Notes: generated from the sequence alone by a model not told the origin. DNA of 64,000 bases from Vagococcus luciliae (GCF_024637875.1 NZ_CP102451.1:1677001-1741000); one strand, 5' to 3'; counted from the first letter of the stretch, positions 25,650 to 34,686 are shown. Numbers and translations: made by a program.

Positions 25650-26948
25650 TCAATTTTGTTTTTCTTTAACCAAAGTCTTCATTAATGTCTTTTCTGTTTT
25701 TGAAGAAGTTAGATATCGTTTTAATGATTCATTATATCTTTTTAGAGAGTACAGAGTTTCTAAAGCATCATAGATTTTATACGACAAAATATCTTGTGGT
25801 TCGTTTTCATATTTTGTCAATTCCTCCTTTGAAATCTCAAAAGGTAACTCCGTAATCTTTGAAATTATTTCGTTCATCCCTTGTTTAGTAAGAAGTAGTC
25901 TATTTAGTTTCTCAGAGGTCTTATAACTGCTAAATTCCCAATAAAAATGCCAAATTTCATATCTTTTCACAGAAAAAATTTTTGTAAAATAATCTAATTC
26001 TTCACTTGTGAGTTCTACAATTATCTCAGCTATTTTGGGAATTTCCGGTATCTCTTTGAAAAGATATGTTTCAACATTTTTATTTGCATAATAATGTCTG
26101 CCTTTCAGCTCATGCATATTTTTTATCTTTTTGTTTAAAATCAGATCTACTATCAACGATTGACAATTAATCACATAGTCTAAATTTTCAGAAATAGTGT
26201 AAATAGATTTTGAAATAAGTTTCGATAGCTCATTATGTTTGATCACAACAATTTTGAATGACTCATTATTTTTTCTATCAATAATCTTTCGAACTTCTCT
26301 TTTTTGACTATAAAAATAGAAAAAGAATAAGACAGGCACTACCGTTAACAGTGCAACAACTGCAGGCAATTTAGAAAAAATATCTCCAAAATTAATTTTT
26401 ATTGTGAAAGCTTTTTTAAGAAATCCCAAAAGATATTCCCACTGACTATATACCCAGTCTACATTGATTATATTTAACGTGAATAGCGTGAGAACTACCG
26501 CTAATATTGCAGGTAAACTTATCACAACTCTGATAATAACAAATATTTTTTTAAATAAAGTTGATTTTGATATTCCAACCCATACTGGGCTTAAATTTGA
26601 ATTACCATATCCAACCCACCCTAATCTTAAAAATTTAAAAGCTCTCGATGCATTGTAATTAACTCTTATCATAAACAAAGCTAACCCAACATTCTTACTC
26701 GTTATTGAAAGTCTGCCCAATGTCTCTAAATTAGAACTGATTAAAACATAACTTTCAAGAATCAAAAAATCATAAATTATTAAGAAAAAGCATATTTCTA
26801 AAAAAACTATTAAACATAACCCAAAAAGATTTCCTGAGGTTACATCCAAATTAAATGATATTATAGCATGTATTACAGTTTGCACATTTGTAATCAAAAG
26901 AATAAAAACCACGATACCTACTATCCATTTAAATAACTTTTTAGACAT
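25650..26948 (-). CDS. Unknown membrane protein of the RT operon
   Basis: A 432-residue protein with hydrophobic segments at about residues 8-30, 42-66, 135-160 and 190-212, then a cytoplasmic-looking helical domain to the C-terminus (VIKHNELSKLISKSIYTI, EELDYFTKIFSVKRYEIW). No family is recognised. AGGAGG lies directly before the ATG. It follows the reverse transcriptase by 48 bases in the same orientation. In several retron classes the effector is a membrane protein, so this is a plausible effector candidate, but that is inference from position and topology. Confidence 0.7.
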   Translation of the reverse strand: MSKKLFKWIVGIVVFILLITNVQTVIHAIISFNLDVTSGNLFGLCLIVFLEICFFLIIYDFLILESYVLISSNLETLGRLSITSKNVGLALFMIRVNYNASRAFKFLRLGWVGYGNSNLSPVWVGISKSTLFKKIFVIIRVVISLPAILAVVLTLFTLNIINVDWVYSQWEYLLGFLKKAFTIKINFGDIFSKLPAVVALLTVVPVLFFFYFYSQKREVRKIIDRKNNESFKIVVIKHNELSKLISKSIYTISENLDYVINCQSLIVDLILNKKIKNMHELKGRHYYANKNVETYLFKEIPEIPKIAEIIVELTSEELDYFTKIFSVKRYEIWHFYWEFSSYKTSEKLNRLLLTKQGMNEIISKITELPFEISKEELTKYENEPQDILSYKIYDALETLYSLKRYNESLKRYLTSSKTEKTLMKTLVKEKQN

Positions 26949-26996
26949 TTATTCCTCCTATGAAACTATAAGAATTTGATTTCTTAGTACATACTT

Positions 26997-27989
26997 TCAA
27001 TTGTTTATTTGCACATTTTTAAAGTATAAATGTTTCTTTTTCTTTTCTACTGGAACATCAAATTTAGTTCTTATATAACGCAATGTATTCTTATAATGTT
27101 CCATATTTCTTTCTTTTTCTATAGATTGTATCGCTGCTATGCATCCTTGAAATCTATTACAAGTATCAATAAACTCATCTTGAACGAAATTACTTGGATC
27201 TTTATCCATTTCAAGTAACAAACTATAGTAATCATACATCTTTTTATTAAGTTTTTTAGGAGCTTTTTTAGTATTCTCATGAATAATTACCCCAGTAATT
27301 CGTGTATGATTACAGATTGTTAACCTCGTCTTTTTCTTATTGACCTGTAAACCATATTTTTCTATTATTGCAATTGCTTCTCTCCGCTTACTAGTATGGA
27401 TAAACTTATCGGATGAAAATGTAAAGTCATCATAGTAAGCTGAAAAAGTAAAATTATTTCTTTTCGAAAAAACATCTAACTCTTCGTACATTTGATGATA
27501 AGATAGAAAACTTAGCATAGGACTTGTTGAAAAACCTTGTGGTAAAAAACGCTCTTCATCTTTCTTTATAGTCGTCAAATTAGTTAAAATTTTTGCTATA
27601 TCCGCTGGCTGAGACATCGTATTATGAAAAAAATCATAAACATATGAATCTTTAGTACTAGGAAAAAAATTTGTGATATCTAGCAATAGCAAATATTCTT
27701 TCTCCAAATGTCTACTTGCATTGTCCACATATCCCACAAGAGGAATCCCCCCATATATGTAATGTGGAAAACCAATATAGCTCAGTCTCTTAACAATATT
27801 TTTAAGTGCTCTTTTGTGAGCATCTGATGGGTTATATAATTCTCTAATTTTTCCATTAACTTCTTTAAAAAATGGTTCCACTTCGTAATTACTATCAACA
27901 TCTTTTAAAGTTTTTAATTCCAACTGCAGTAGTTCTGACAAGTATTTTTTATTTGATACCCCGTAAAGCCTAGATTTAGCAAAATCCAT
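26997..27989 (-). CDS. Retron-type reverse transcriptase
   Basis: A 330-residue RT of retron length. In order: NASRH (90-94), matching the retron NAxxH motif; DITNFFPS (104-111) with the first catalytic Asp; LPQGFSTSP (149-157); the catalytic YYDD box in SAYYDDFTFS (183-192); and ITG (231-233) in the position of the retron VTG motif. No maturase, endonuclease or integrase domain is present, which argues against a group II intron RT. GAAGGGG lies nine bases before the ATG. The start lies 76 bases inside the preceding small-membrane-protein gene, in another frame. In retrons the RT copies part of an adjacent structured RNA into msDNA, and a partner protein acts on phage infection. The leader at 28299-28560 is the candidate RNA. 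Confidence 0.9.
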   Translation of the reverse strand: MDFAKSRLYGVSNKKYLSELLQLELKTLKDVDSNYEVEPFFKEVNGKIRELYNPSDAHKRALKNIVKRLSYIGFPHYIYGGIPLVGYVDNASRHLEKEYLLLLDITNFFPSTKDSYVYDFFHNTMSQPADIAKILTNLTTIKKDEERFLPQGFSTSPMLSFLSYHQMYEELDVFSKRNNFTFSAYYDDFTFSSDKFIHTSKRREAIAIIEKYGLQVNKKKTRLTICNHTRITGVIIHENTKKAPKKLNKKMYDYYSLLLEMDKDPSNFVQDEFIDTCNRFQGCIAAIQSIEKERNMEHYKNTLRYIRTKFDVPVEKKKKHLYFKNVQINN

Positions 27990-28258
27990 AAAAAAAATCC
28001 CCTTCTTTTATAAGAAAGAGATGAAGCCAAGTTTTCTAATAATTGGACAACTTCTATTAGAAAAGGCAAGACTTTATACAGAACGCCTAGAACGAATCCT
28101 AGAACCATTATTACGACTTTGAAAGCACCAATGATGCCTTGAATATCTGCAATAAGCTTGAGACAATTAAAAAAGCTCAAAGTTCCATTTTTATATGTCC
28201 GTTGTTTAAGCCACTGTTTAACCAGAACAATTTTAGACACTTGCTTGTTTTTGCTCAT
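27914..28258 (-). CDS. Small membrane protein preceding the RT gene
   Basis: A 114-residue protein beginning MSKNKQVSKIVLVKQWLKQR, with a hydrophobic middle (IIGAFKVVIMVLGFVLGVL and KVLPFLIEVVQLLENLA) and another hydrophobic stretch near the C-terminus (GFFLWILLNLGFTGY). AGGAGG eight bases before the ATG is a strong site. Its last 76 bases overlap the RT start in a different frame. No family is recognised. It is the first gene behind the island promoter and leader. Strong ribosome site and coupling to the RT argue that it is real, though its extreme C-terminus could be incidental. Confidence 0.65.
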   Translation of the reverse strand: MSKNKQVSKIVLVKQWLKQRTYKNGTLSFFNCLKLIADIQGIIGAFKVVIMVLGFVLGVLYKVLPFLIEVVQLLENLASSLSYKRRGFFLWILLNLGFTGYQIKNTCQNYCSWN

Positions 28259-28298
28259 GACATTTACCTCCTATAATTATTTAGGTCATTAAGACCCT

Positions 28299-28560
28299 CC
28301 CCTGCGTTATAATTATAGATTTAGAAGTTAAACAGTCTTGTTAACGCTTCACTCTTACTTAGCTAACAACTTTTATTAGCTTGATTAAATCCCCTGCTTC
28401 TCACTGAGTGATACAACACAAAGTCGTAACATCATAGACTCATACTATAGTCCAGATATGCGTAATCATGATATCAAAACAAATTTTGACGTCAATAGAA
28501 CATGCAGGGGCTTTTTCATACCGCTATTGTTTTGTATAATAGCAAATTTATTTGCAGGGA
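28299..28560 (-). ncRNA. Structured leader: candidate retron msr-msd RNA
   Basis: Between the promoter and the first gene the minus-strand transcript contains two nested complementary pairs: TTCCCTGC (5' end, 28554-28561) with GCAGGGGA (298-305 region, 28298-28305), and CCCCTGC (28504-28510) with GCAGGGG (28391-28397). Inside the inner pair GACGTCAAAA and TTTTGATATC form a 10-base hairpin with one mismatch, and TCAC/GTGA another. Outside it lie GCAAAT/ATTTGC, GCTATT/AATAGC and AGCTAA/TTAGCT hairpins. No ORF with a ribosome site is present. Retron RNAs sit just upstream of the RT and are closed by end-pairing repeats, which fits, but the branching G and exact a1/a2 limits cannot be fixed by eye. 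Confidence 0.55.
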
Positions 28561-28584
28561 ACTCTAGGTAATTGTTCTAAAATA

Positions 28585-28613
28585 ATGATATCACAATAGT
28601 AAAAAACAATCAA
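28585..28613 (-). promoter_or_regulatory. Promoter of the retron-type operon
   Basis: Minus-strand TTGATT (28608-28613), exactly 17 bases, then TATCAT (28585-28590). Transcription should start near 28578, giving a leader of about 315 nt before the first ATG at 28258. Confidence 0.7.
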
Positions 28614-28654
28614 TATAGCGTTTTCTTTTATACTATATGAAATATTTGTAGGTC

Positions 28655-28797
28655 TGTTTCATCTGCAATAACTCCCACAACTATGTAGCACTTTTTAAGG
28701 ATTTTCATCCAAAAACTATTTTTCGTTTCAATTATATATGAAACGCAGAAACCCTTGTATATCATTGTTTATAAAGCTTTATTTCATTTCGTTTCAT
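28655..28797. repeat. Cluster of GTTTCA repeats
   Basis: GTTTCA or its complement occurs four times in about 140 bases (near 28656, 28725, 28739 and 28790). CGTTTCA and TGAAACG form a perfect inverted pair around an 8-base spacer (28724-28745). The cluster lies just outside the operon promoter at the island edge. It could bind a regulator or be an integration scar. Confidence 0.4.
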
Positions 28798-28829
28798 GTA
28801 TCAAAACTTATTAGCCTTTTGCAAAAGTC

Positions 28830-28876
28830 AAAAAAAGAGTACCCCAAGTGAGCACTGTAGCTCATTTAAAGGGTAC
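28830..28876 (-). terminator. Terminator of a decayed minus-strand gene
   Basis: On the minus strand GGGTAC pairs with GTACCC and, inside it, AAATGAGC with GCTCACTT (one G-U), followed by seven Ts (28830-28836). No intact gene now precedes it. Confidence 0.75.
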
Positions 28877-28917
28877 CCTTAGTACGGTCACAAAACAACG
28901 GGGTAGGGTTCTCTATC

Positions 28918-29190
28918 CTATTCAATTCCTTGTATGATTCTACCGAAGATATGATTAGCTTGAGTTGGTTGTCCAGCAATTAGAGTAAGAGTACACTTCC
29001 ATTTCCAGTGGCTCTTTTAAGCTTGCTGTAATCCCTTCTCCCACCTTCTTCTGAATAGATAGATTAATTCTTTCAGATGTTCAATTGCTTTTGATATAAC
29101 TTACTTATCATTTGGAATAGACTCATCAACATAAACAGAAAAGTAACGTAATCTATCTATACAAATATTGCGAACAGCACCCCTAAGAAA
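28918..29190 (-). pseudogene. Coding-like remnant with internal stops
   Basis: One minus-strand frame reads GAVRNICIDRLRYFSVYVDE, a TAA at 29101-29103, VISKAIEHLKELIYLFRRRW, a TAA at 29017-29019, then LTLIAGQPTQANHIFGRIIQ and a stop at 28918. The amino-acid make-up and the terminator downstream suggest a former gene. It is not recognised and could be chance in AT-rich DNA. The rest of the 28877-29254 stretch shows no intact gene on either strand. Confidence 0.35.
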
Positions 29191-29254
29191 ACAGGTCCAG
29201 AGTTTGCTGATATGATGGCTCATCACTAAAAGGTTGGTCATTTCTACTATCAAG

Positions 29255-29299
29255 ACAAAATAAAAAAGCTAGAAGCCTTATGTATAAAGGTTTCTAGCT
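29255..29299 (-). terminator. Terminator of the suf operon
   Basis: AGCTAGAAACCTT and AAGGCTTCTAGCT pair over 13 bp with one G-U, followed on the minus strand by TTTTTTATTTT, just beyond the sufB stop. Confidence 0.88.
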
Positions 29300-29311
29300 C
29301 ATATCTAAAGA

Positions 29312-30715
29312 TTAACCAACGCTTCCTTCCATCTCATAAGAAATCAGTCTATTTAATTCAACGGCATATTCCATTGGTAATTCCTTCGTAAATGGTTCCA
29401 CAAATCCCATGACAATCATCTCTGTCGCTTCTTCTTCTGACAAGCCACGACTCATCAAGTAGTAAAGTTGTTCTTCAGAGATTTTTGATACTTTGGCTTC
29501 ATGTTCCAATGCAACATGACTATTGTGGATTTCATTAAATGGAATGGTATCACTTTTTGATAATTCATCCATAATAATCGTATCACACTCAATATGTGAA
29601 ATCGATCCTTCACTTTGTTTAGAGAAAGTTACTTGACCACGGTAATTCACTTCTCCACCATCTTTGGCGATTGATTTAGAAACAATCGAGCTTGATGTGT
29701 TTGGTGCATTGTGAATCATTTTTGCCCCAGTATCTTGAATTTGATTCGCTCCAGCAAACGCAACAGATAACATCGTTCCACGCGCGCCTTCTCCTTCAAG
29801 GTAAACACTTGGGTATTTCATCGTTGTTTTAGCACCTAAGTTTCCATCAATCCATTCCACTGTCGCCCCTTGATCTGCACGAGCGCGTTTTGTTACTAAG
29901 TTATACACGTTGTCAGACCAGTTTTGGATGGTTGTGTAACGGCAATACGCATCTTTTAAGGTAAAGATTTCAACAATCGCCGCATGCAAACTATTGCTTG
30001 AATAAGTTGGTGCAGTACATCCTTCAACGTAATGCACACTTGCGCCTTCATCCACAATGATCAACGTACGCTCAAACTGTCCAGTATTTTCAGCGTTAAT
30101 ACGGAAGTAAGTTTGCAATGGCACATCTACTCGTACGCCTTTTGGTACATAGATAAATGTTCCACCAGACCATACTGCTGAGTTTAATGCTGCTAATTTA
30201 TTGTCAGTTGGTGGCACTAAAGAGGCAAAATATTGTTTAAATAAATCTGGGTACTCTTTTAATGCAGTATCTGTATCGGTAAAGACGATTCCTAATTTTT
30301 GGAATTCTTCTTTCATGTTGTGATACACCACTTCTGATTCATACTGCGCACTTGCTCCAGCTAGATATTTACGTTCTGCTTCTGGAATCCCGATACGTTC
30401 AAACGTTTCTTTGATTTTATCTGGCACATCATCCCAATCACGAGCTGGTTTATCACTTGGTTTTTGATAATAGTTAATCTTATCAAAGTCCATGTCAGAT
30501 AAATCCGGTCCCCATGTTTGCATTGGCATCTTGTGGAATGCTTCCAGTGATTTCAAACGAAACTCAAGCATCCATTCTGGTTCTTCTTTTTTAGCCGAAA
30601 TCGCGCGAACAATTTCTTCTGTTAATCCTTCACCTGTTGTATAGATCGGTTGCACATCGTCGTGAAAACCAAATTTATACTCTTCTAATTGTGGTACCTC
30701 ACTCACTTGGGTCAC
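29312..30715 (-). CDS. sufB: Fe-S cluster assembly scaffold SufB
   Basis: A 467-residue SufB, normal length, with the conserved beginning of the beta-helix domain ([20 protein letters not shown]), the YVEGCTAP segment carrying the catalytic cysteine region, and the C-terminal [20 protein letters not shown] in two blocks with [13 protein letters not shown]. SufB with SufC and SufD forms the scaffold that assembles Fe-S clusters from sulphur delivered by SufS/SufU. It is the last gene of the operon, five bases after sufU, and is followed by the operon terminator. Confidence 0.98.
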   Translation of the reverse strand: MTQVSEVPQLEEYKFGFHDDVQPIYTTGEGLTEEIVRAISAKKEEPEWMLEFRLKSLEAFHKMPMQTWGPDLSDMDFDKINYYQKPSDKPARDWDDVPDKIKETFERIGIPEAERKYLAGASAQYESEVVYHNMKEEFQKLGIVFTDTDTALKEYPDLFKQYFASLVPPTDNKLAALNSAVWSGGTFIYVPKGVRVDVPLQTYFRINAENTGQFERTLIIVDEGASVHYVEGCTAPTYSSNSLHAAIVEIFTLKDAYCRYTTIQNWSDNVYNLVTKRARADQGATVEWIDGNLGAKTTMKYPSVYLEGEGARGTMLSVAFAGANQIQDTGAKMIHNAPNTSSSIVSKSIAKDGGEVNYRGQVTFSKQSEGSISHIECDTIIMDELSKSDTIPFNEIHNSHVALEHEAKVSKISEEQLYYLMSRGLSEEEATEMIVMGFVEPFTKELPMEYAVELNRLISYEMEGSVG

Positions 30716-30720
30716 ACTCC

Positions 30721-31194
30721 TTATTCTTCACTATGTAATTCTTCGGTTACAACCGTTTGATTTTCTTCAATAATCCCACGCTCTAATGCTTTCCACGCTA
30801 ACGTCGCACATTTTATCCTGGCAGGAAATTTTGCCACGCCACCTAGCATTTGAGCATCTTTCAAGACTTTTTTCTTCTCACCAATGTTCTCACCTTGCAC
30901 TAACTCTAAAAAGTCCGCAATGATTTCAATGGCTTCTTTTTCCGTTTTTCCTTTTACCGCATCTGTCATCATACTGGCACTTGCCATACTAATCGAACAA
31001 CCATGACCGTCAAAGGCAATCTCATCAATTACCCCATCTTTCATCACAAGTTGTAATTGAATCACATCCCCACACGTTGGGTTATTCAATTCAATTTGGC
31101 TAGTCGCTTCATCCAATACCCCTTTATTATGAGGGTGATTGGTATGATCTAAAATGACTTGTCGATAAAGATTATCTAATCTAGATAAAGCCAT
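30721..31194 (-). CDS. sufU: Sulphur-transfer protein SufU
   Basis: A 157-residue IscU-like protein of the SufU group. The zinc/sulphur ligands are visible: Cys and Asp in [11 protein letters not shown], Cys in [10 protein letters not shown] and Cys in [13 protein letters not shown], with the 18-residue insertion typical of SufU. It accepts persulphide from SufS and passes it to SufB. The frame is open upstream to 31230, but ATG 31194 with AAGGAG ten bases upstream and the conserved [14 protein letters not shown] start is preferred. It overlaps the sufS end by 14 bases. Confidence 0.96.
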   Translation of the reverse strand: MALSRLDNLYRQVILDHTNHPHNKGVLDEATSQIELNNPTCGDVIQLQLVMKDGVIDEIAFDGHGCSISMASASMMTDAVKGKTEKEAIEIIADFLELVQGENIGEKKKVLKDAQMLGGVAKFPARIKCATLAWKALERGIIEENQTVVTEELHSEE

Positions 31195-32413
31195 CTGAGA
31201 AAAACTCCTTTGCTGCGATGATTGATTCAACTAATGAATCGGCATCTTCTTTTGTATTGTAAAAATAAAAACTTGCTCTTGCTGTTGAATGAACATCTAA
31301 ATAACGAAGTAGTGGTTGAGCACAATGATGTCCCGCTCGAATCGCCACGCCTTGCATGTCTAGTGCGGTTGCCAAATCATGCGGATGCACACCTTTAATG
31401 TTAAAGGCAATCACACCAGTATGTTTACTCGCATCTCTTGGCCCATATAACTCAAATCCATCAATCGCTAGTAATTTTGGCAACACATACTCGACTAATT
31501 CTTGTTCATGCTTTGTAATCGTATCTAAACCAATCTCTTCCAAATACTTTATCGCACTTGCTAATGCTATTGCACCAGAAATATTCGGTGTGCCGGCTTC
31601 AAACTTATAAGGCAACTCTGCCCATGTGCTGTAATCATCATAGACAAAATTAATCATCTCACCACCAAACTCGATGGGTGACATTTTTTCAAACCAAGTT
31701 TGTTTACCATATAACACGCCAATACCAGTTGGTGCACACATTTTATGACCACTAAAGGCATAAAAATCGCAATCCAACTCTTGCACAGATACTGTCATAT
31801 GCGGCGTTGATTGCGCACCGTCAACAACCATCACAGCACCGACTTCATGAGCCAATTTTGCTAAGTCTTTGACAGGATTGACCACACCTAAGACATTCGA
31901 TGCATGGGCAATCGACACAATTTTCACACCGGATACGATTTTTTCTTTCGCATCAGCCATGTCCAACTCACCGTCTTCAGTCAAATCAATGTAGATAAGT
32001 TCAGCTTGTTTGCGTTTGGCCAATTCTTGCCACGGTACAATGTTTGAGTGATGTTCCATGCGACTAATCACAATTTTGTCACCAGCTTCAACAACTAACT
32101 CACCAAGTGACCGTGCCACCCAGTTTAATCCAGTTGTCGTCCCGCGTGTAAACAACACTTCTTTCACACTACTCGCATCAATAAATGTTCGCACCGTTTC
32201 TCGCGCTGCTTCATATTGACTTGTCGCACGTTCTGCCAGTGTATGCACCCCACGATGCACATTCGCATGACTGGTTTGCATATACGTAACCAAGTCATTA
32301 ATAACAGGCGTTGGCACATGTGTTGACGCAGCGTTGTCTAAATAGACAAGTGGCTCATCATTTACTTGTTGAAAAAGAATTGGAAAATCTTGTTTGCGTT
32401 TAGATACAGTCAT
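31181..32413 (-). CDS. sufS: Cysteine desulphurase SufS
   Basis: A 410-residue group II cysteine desulphurase. The PLP lysine is in FSGHKMCAPTGIGVLYG, the substrate/cofactor motifs are VHRGVHTLAERAT and DGAQSTPHM, and the active-site cysteine is in IRAGHHCAQPLL. It removes sulphur from L-cysteine as a persulphide for SufU. One base separates it from sufD upstream and its end overlaps sufU, so the three are co-translated. Confidence 0.98.
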   Translation of the reverse strand: MTVSKRKQDFPILFQQVNDEPLVYLDNAASTHVPTPVINDLVTYMQTSHANVHRGVHTLAERATSQYEAARETVRTFIDASSVKEVLFTRGTTTGLNWVARSLGELVVEAGDKIVISRMEHHSNIVPWQELAKRKQAELIYIDLTEDGELDMADAKEKIVSGVKIVSIAHASNVLGVVNPVKDLAKLAHEVGAVMVVDGAQSTPHMTVSVQELDCDFYAFSGHKMCAPTGIGVLYGKQTWFEKMSPIEFGGEMINFVYDDYSTWAELPYKFEAGTPNISGAIALASAIKYLEEIGLDTITKHEQELVEYVLPKLLAIDGFELYGPRDASKHTGVIAFNIKGVHPHDLATALDMQGVAIRAGHHCAQPLLRYLDVHSTARASFYFYNTKEDADSLVESIIAAKEFFSDGFI

Positions 32414-33703
32414 TTAATCAGCCAGCTTTCTATCAATTACTTGAACAAACTCCTCTTGAACAGATTTAACAGGGATTGACGTAATCACAGACCCTAAGAA
32501 TCCACGTGTTACCAATCTTTCTGCTTCTTTTTGAGGAAGTCCTCTACTCATTAAATAATATAATTCTTCTGGGTCAAGACGACCAGCACTTGCTGCGTGT
32601 CCTGCTGTTACTTCAAATTCATCAATTAATAAAATCGGGTTCGCGTCACCACGAGCTTTATCAGATAACATTAACACACGACTTTCTTGTTGTGCGTCTG
32701 CACCTTTTGCCCCTTTGATAATGTGACCAATTCCGTTAAAGGTTAACGTACTTTTCTCACGAATCACACCATGTTGTAAGATGTGACCAATTGAATGTGA
32801 CGCTCTGTTTGTTACACGTGTGTCGATTCCTTGAATTTGACGACCTGTTGCAATCGCGACAACTTTCACTTCCGCATGAGAGCCTTCGCCCACAAGTTCT
32901 GAGTCAAAATCAGCGACAACATTTCCGTCACTCATTAACCCTAACGCCCAGTCCACACTCGCATCACGCATAATGTAGCCTCGACGATTTAAGTACGTGT
33001 TGACTTCTTTTCCTAGACGGTCAATAGCAGCAAATTTTACTTTTGCTCCTGGTCTAGCAATCACTTCAACTACAATATTCGCTGCTAATTTTTCAGCTGT
33101 TTCGCCAACTGATTGGAATCTTTCCAAGTAAGTTAACTCACTGTTGTCATCAGCTACGATTAAGACATGTTTTACCATGGCACTGCTGTCGTTTAATTGG
33201 TGATAAAATAATGACTCAAATGCGTCTTTCACGACCACATTTTTGGGCACGTATAAAAATACCCCGCCGTTTAAAAAGGCTGTATGGAACGCGGTTAATT
33301 TGTCTTCGTCACTTGGCACAGCTTTTGTCATGAAATATTTTTCAACTAAGTCGCTATGCTCTTTCATTGCTGTAAAAATATCAGTAAAAATCACGCCTTG
33401 TTCAGCTAATTCTACTGGCATTTGTTCAAAATAAGTCGTTGTACGACCCTGAATGATTAGTGGGTTATCTTCTAGTTCTGTAAAAGAAGGTAAGACTTCC
33501 TCATTAATCACTTCATTGTTTAAATCGCCAACATTCATTAATGGCCAACGATGGTATTTTACTCGTTCGATCGCTGGTAATTCTAAGTCATCAATTTTAT
33601 TTAACGCCTCTTTACGACGTTCTAACATCCATTGTGGTTCTTCCTGACTAGCTGAAAATAATGTCACGTCGTCAAGATAATCAGTTACATTTGCAGATTT
33701 CAT
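32414..33703 (-). CDS. sufD: Fe-S cluster assembly protein SufD
   Basis: A 429-residue SufD, paralogous to SufB in its C-terminal beta-helix (NGGVFLYVPKNVVVKD, then SIGHILQHGVIREKSTLTFNG in two parts, and [18 protein letters not shown]). It pairs with SufB and with SufC ATPase in the SufBC2D complex. It sits between sufC (17 bases upstream) and sufS. It lacks the SufB catalytic cysteine context, as expected for SufD. Confidence 0.97.
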   Translation of the reverse strand: MKSANVTDYLDDVTLFSASQEEPQWMLERRKEALNKIDDLELPAIERVKYHRWPLMNVGDLNNEVINEEVLPSFTELEDNPLIIQGRTTTYFEQMPVELAEQGVIFTDIFTAMKEHSDLVEKYFMTKAVPSDEDKLTAFHTAFLNGGVFLYVPKNVVVKDAFESLFYHQLNDSSAMVKHVLIVADDNSELTYLERFQSVGETAEKLAANIVVEVIARPGAKVKFAAIDRLGKEVNTYLNRRGYIMRDASVDWALGLMSDGNVVADFDSELVGEGSHAEVKVVAIATGRQIQGIDTRVTNRASHSIGHILQHGVIREKSTLTFNGIGHIIKGAKGADAQQESRVLMLSDKARGDANPILLIDEFEVTAGHAASAGRLDPEELYYLMSRGLPQKEAERLVTRGFLGSVITSIPVKSVQEEFVQVIDRKLAD

Positions 33704-33720
33704 TTATCTTGTCTCCTTCA

Positions 33721-34494
33721 TTATTCTTCTTTTTCTTCGTAATCAATTCCTAATTCTTCACTGATTCCTTTGTATCCTTCTTCTTCAAGACGTTTCGCTA
33801 AATCAGCACCACCAGTCATCACCACACGGCCATCCATCATAATATGAACCACATCTGGCACGATATAGTTTAATAGACGTTGGTAGTGAGTGATGATAAG
33901 TGAACCAAAGTTATCCCCACGCATTTCATTGATTCCTTTTGACACAACTTGTAAGGCATCAATATCAAGACCTGAATCGATTTCATCTAAAATCGCAAAC
34001 GTTGGTTCTAACATTAATAATTGAAGAATTTCATTACGTTTTTTCTCTCCGCCAGAGAATCCCTCGTTTAAGTAACGTTCAGCCATTTCTTCCGGCATAT
34101 CTAATAACGCCATTTTGTCATCTAATTTATCTAAAAAGTCCATTACTGAAATTTTGTCATCATCAGCACGTTTTGCGTTCATTGCCGCACGCATAAATTC
34201 AGCGTTTGTAATTCCTGGAATTTCACTAGGATATTGAACCGCTAAAAATAGACCAGCACGTGCACGCTCGTCAACTTCCATTTCTAATACATCTTCACCG
34301 TCTAAAAGAATTTCACCTTTAGTGACCGTATAATTTGGATTTCCCATAATCGCAGCAGATAAAGTTGATTTACCTGTTCCGTTTGGTCCCATGATGGCAT
34401 GAATTTCACCCGTTTTCATGGTTAAATTAACACCTTTTAGTATTTCTTTTTCTTCGATTGATACATGCAAATCCTTTATTTCTAAAACGGACAT
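33721..34494 (-). CDS. sufC: Fe-S assembly ATPase SufC
   Basis: A 257-residue ABC-type ATPase with Walker A GPNGTGKST, the signature FSGGEKKRNEI, Walker B FAILDEIDSGLD and the H-loop in LIITHYQRLL, all diagnostic of SufC. It is soluble and drives conformational change in the SufBD scaffold. GGAGGG precedes the ATG. It is the first gene of the operon, so the suf promoter should lie in 34495-34654, where the sequence is AT-rich without an obvious regulator site. Confidence 0.98.
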   Translation of the reverse strand: MSVLEIKDLHVSIEEKEILKGVNLTMKTGEIHAIMGPNGTGKSTLSAAIMGNPNYTVTKGEILLDGEDVLEMEVDERARAGLFLAVQYPSEIPGITNAEFMRAAMNAKRADDDKISVMDFLDKLDDKMALLDMPEEMAERYLNEGFSGGEKKRNEILQLLMLEPTFAILDEIDSGLDIDALQVVSKGINEMRGDNFGSLIITHYQRLLNYIVPDVVHIMMDGRVVMTGGADLAKRLEEEGYKGISEELGIDYEEKEE

Positions 34495-34654
34495 GTTTTT
34501 CCCTCCAAATTATTACTTTAATAAATATTAACTCTTTTCTAATTTTAACCTAATTGAGAATGGACTTCAATTTAAAAGTGTTTAAATTACGTCTTATCTT
34601 GAAAAAAGGCAGATAATAATCACTCTCATTTAATATTTCTATCAAATAACAAAA

Positions 34655-34680
34655 AAATGCAGACAATATTGTCTACATTT
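34655..34680 (-). terminator. Terminator of the antiporter gene
   Basis: AAATGTAGACAA and TTGTCTGCATTT (one G-U) form the stem on the minus strand, followed by TTTTG, just beyond the stop at 34687. Confidence 0.8.
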
Positions 34681-34686
34681 CTTTTT

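Noticed and set aside
26997-27989. Group II intron reverse transcriptase
   Set aside because: No maturase or endonuclease domain, no intron RNA ends, and the NAxxH and VTG-like motifs point to the retron group.
28299-28560. CRISPR-like array from the repeated CCCCTGC
   Set aside because: Only seven bases repeat, in mixed orientation and irregular spacing, so it is RNA pairing rather than an array.
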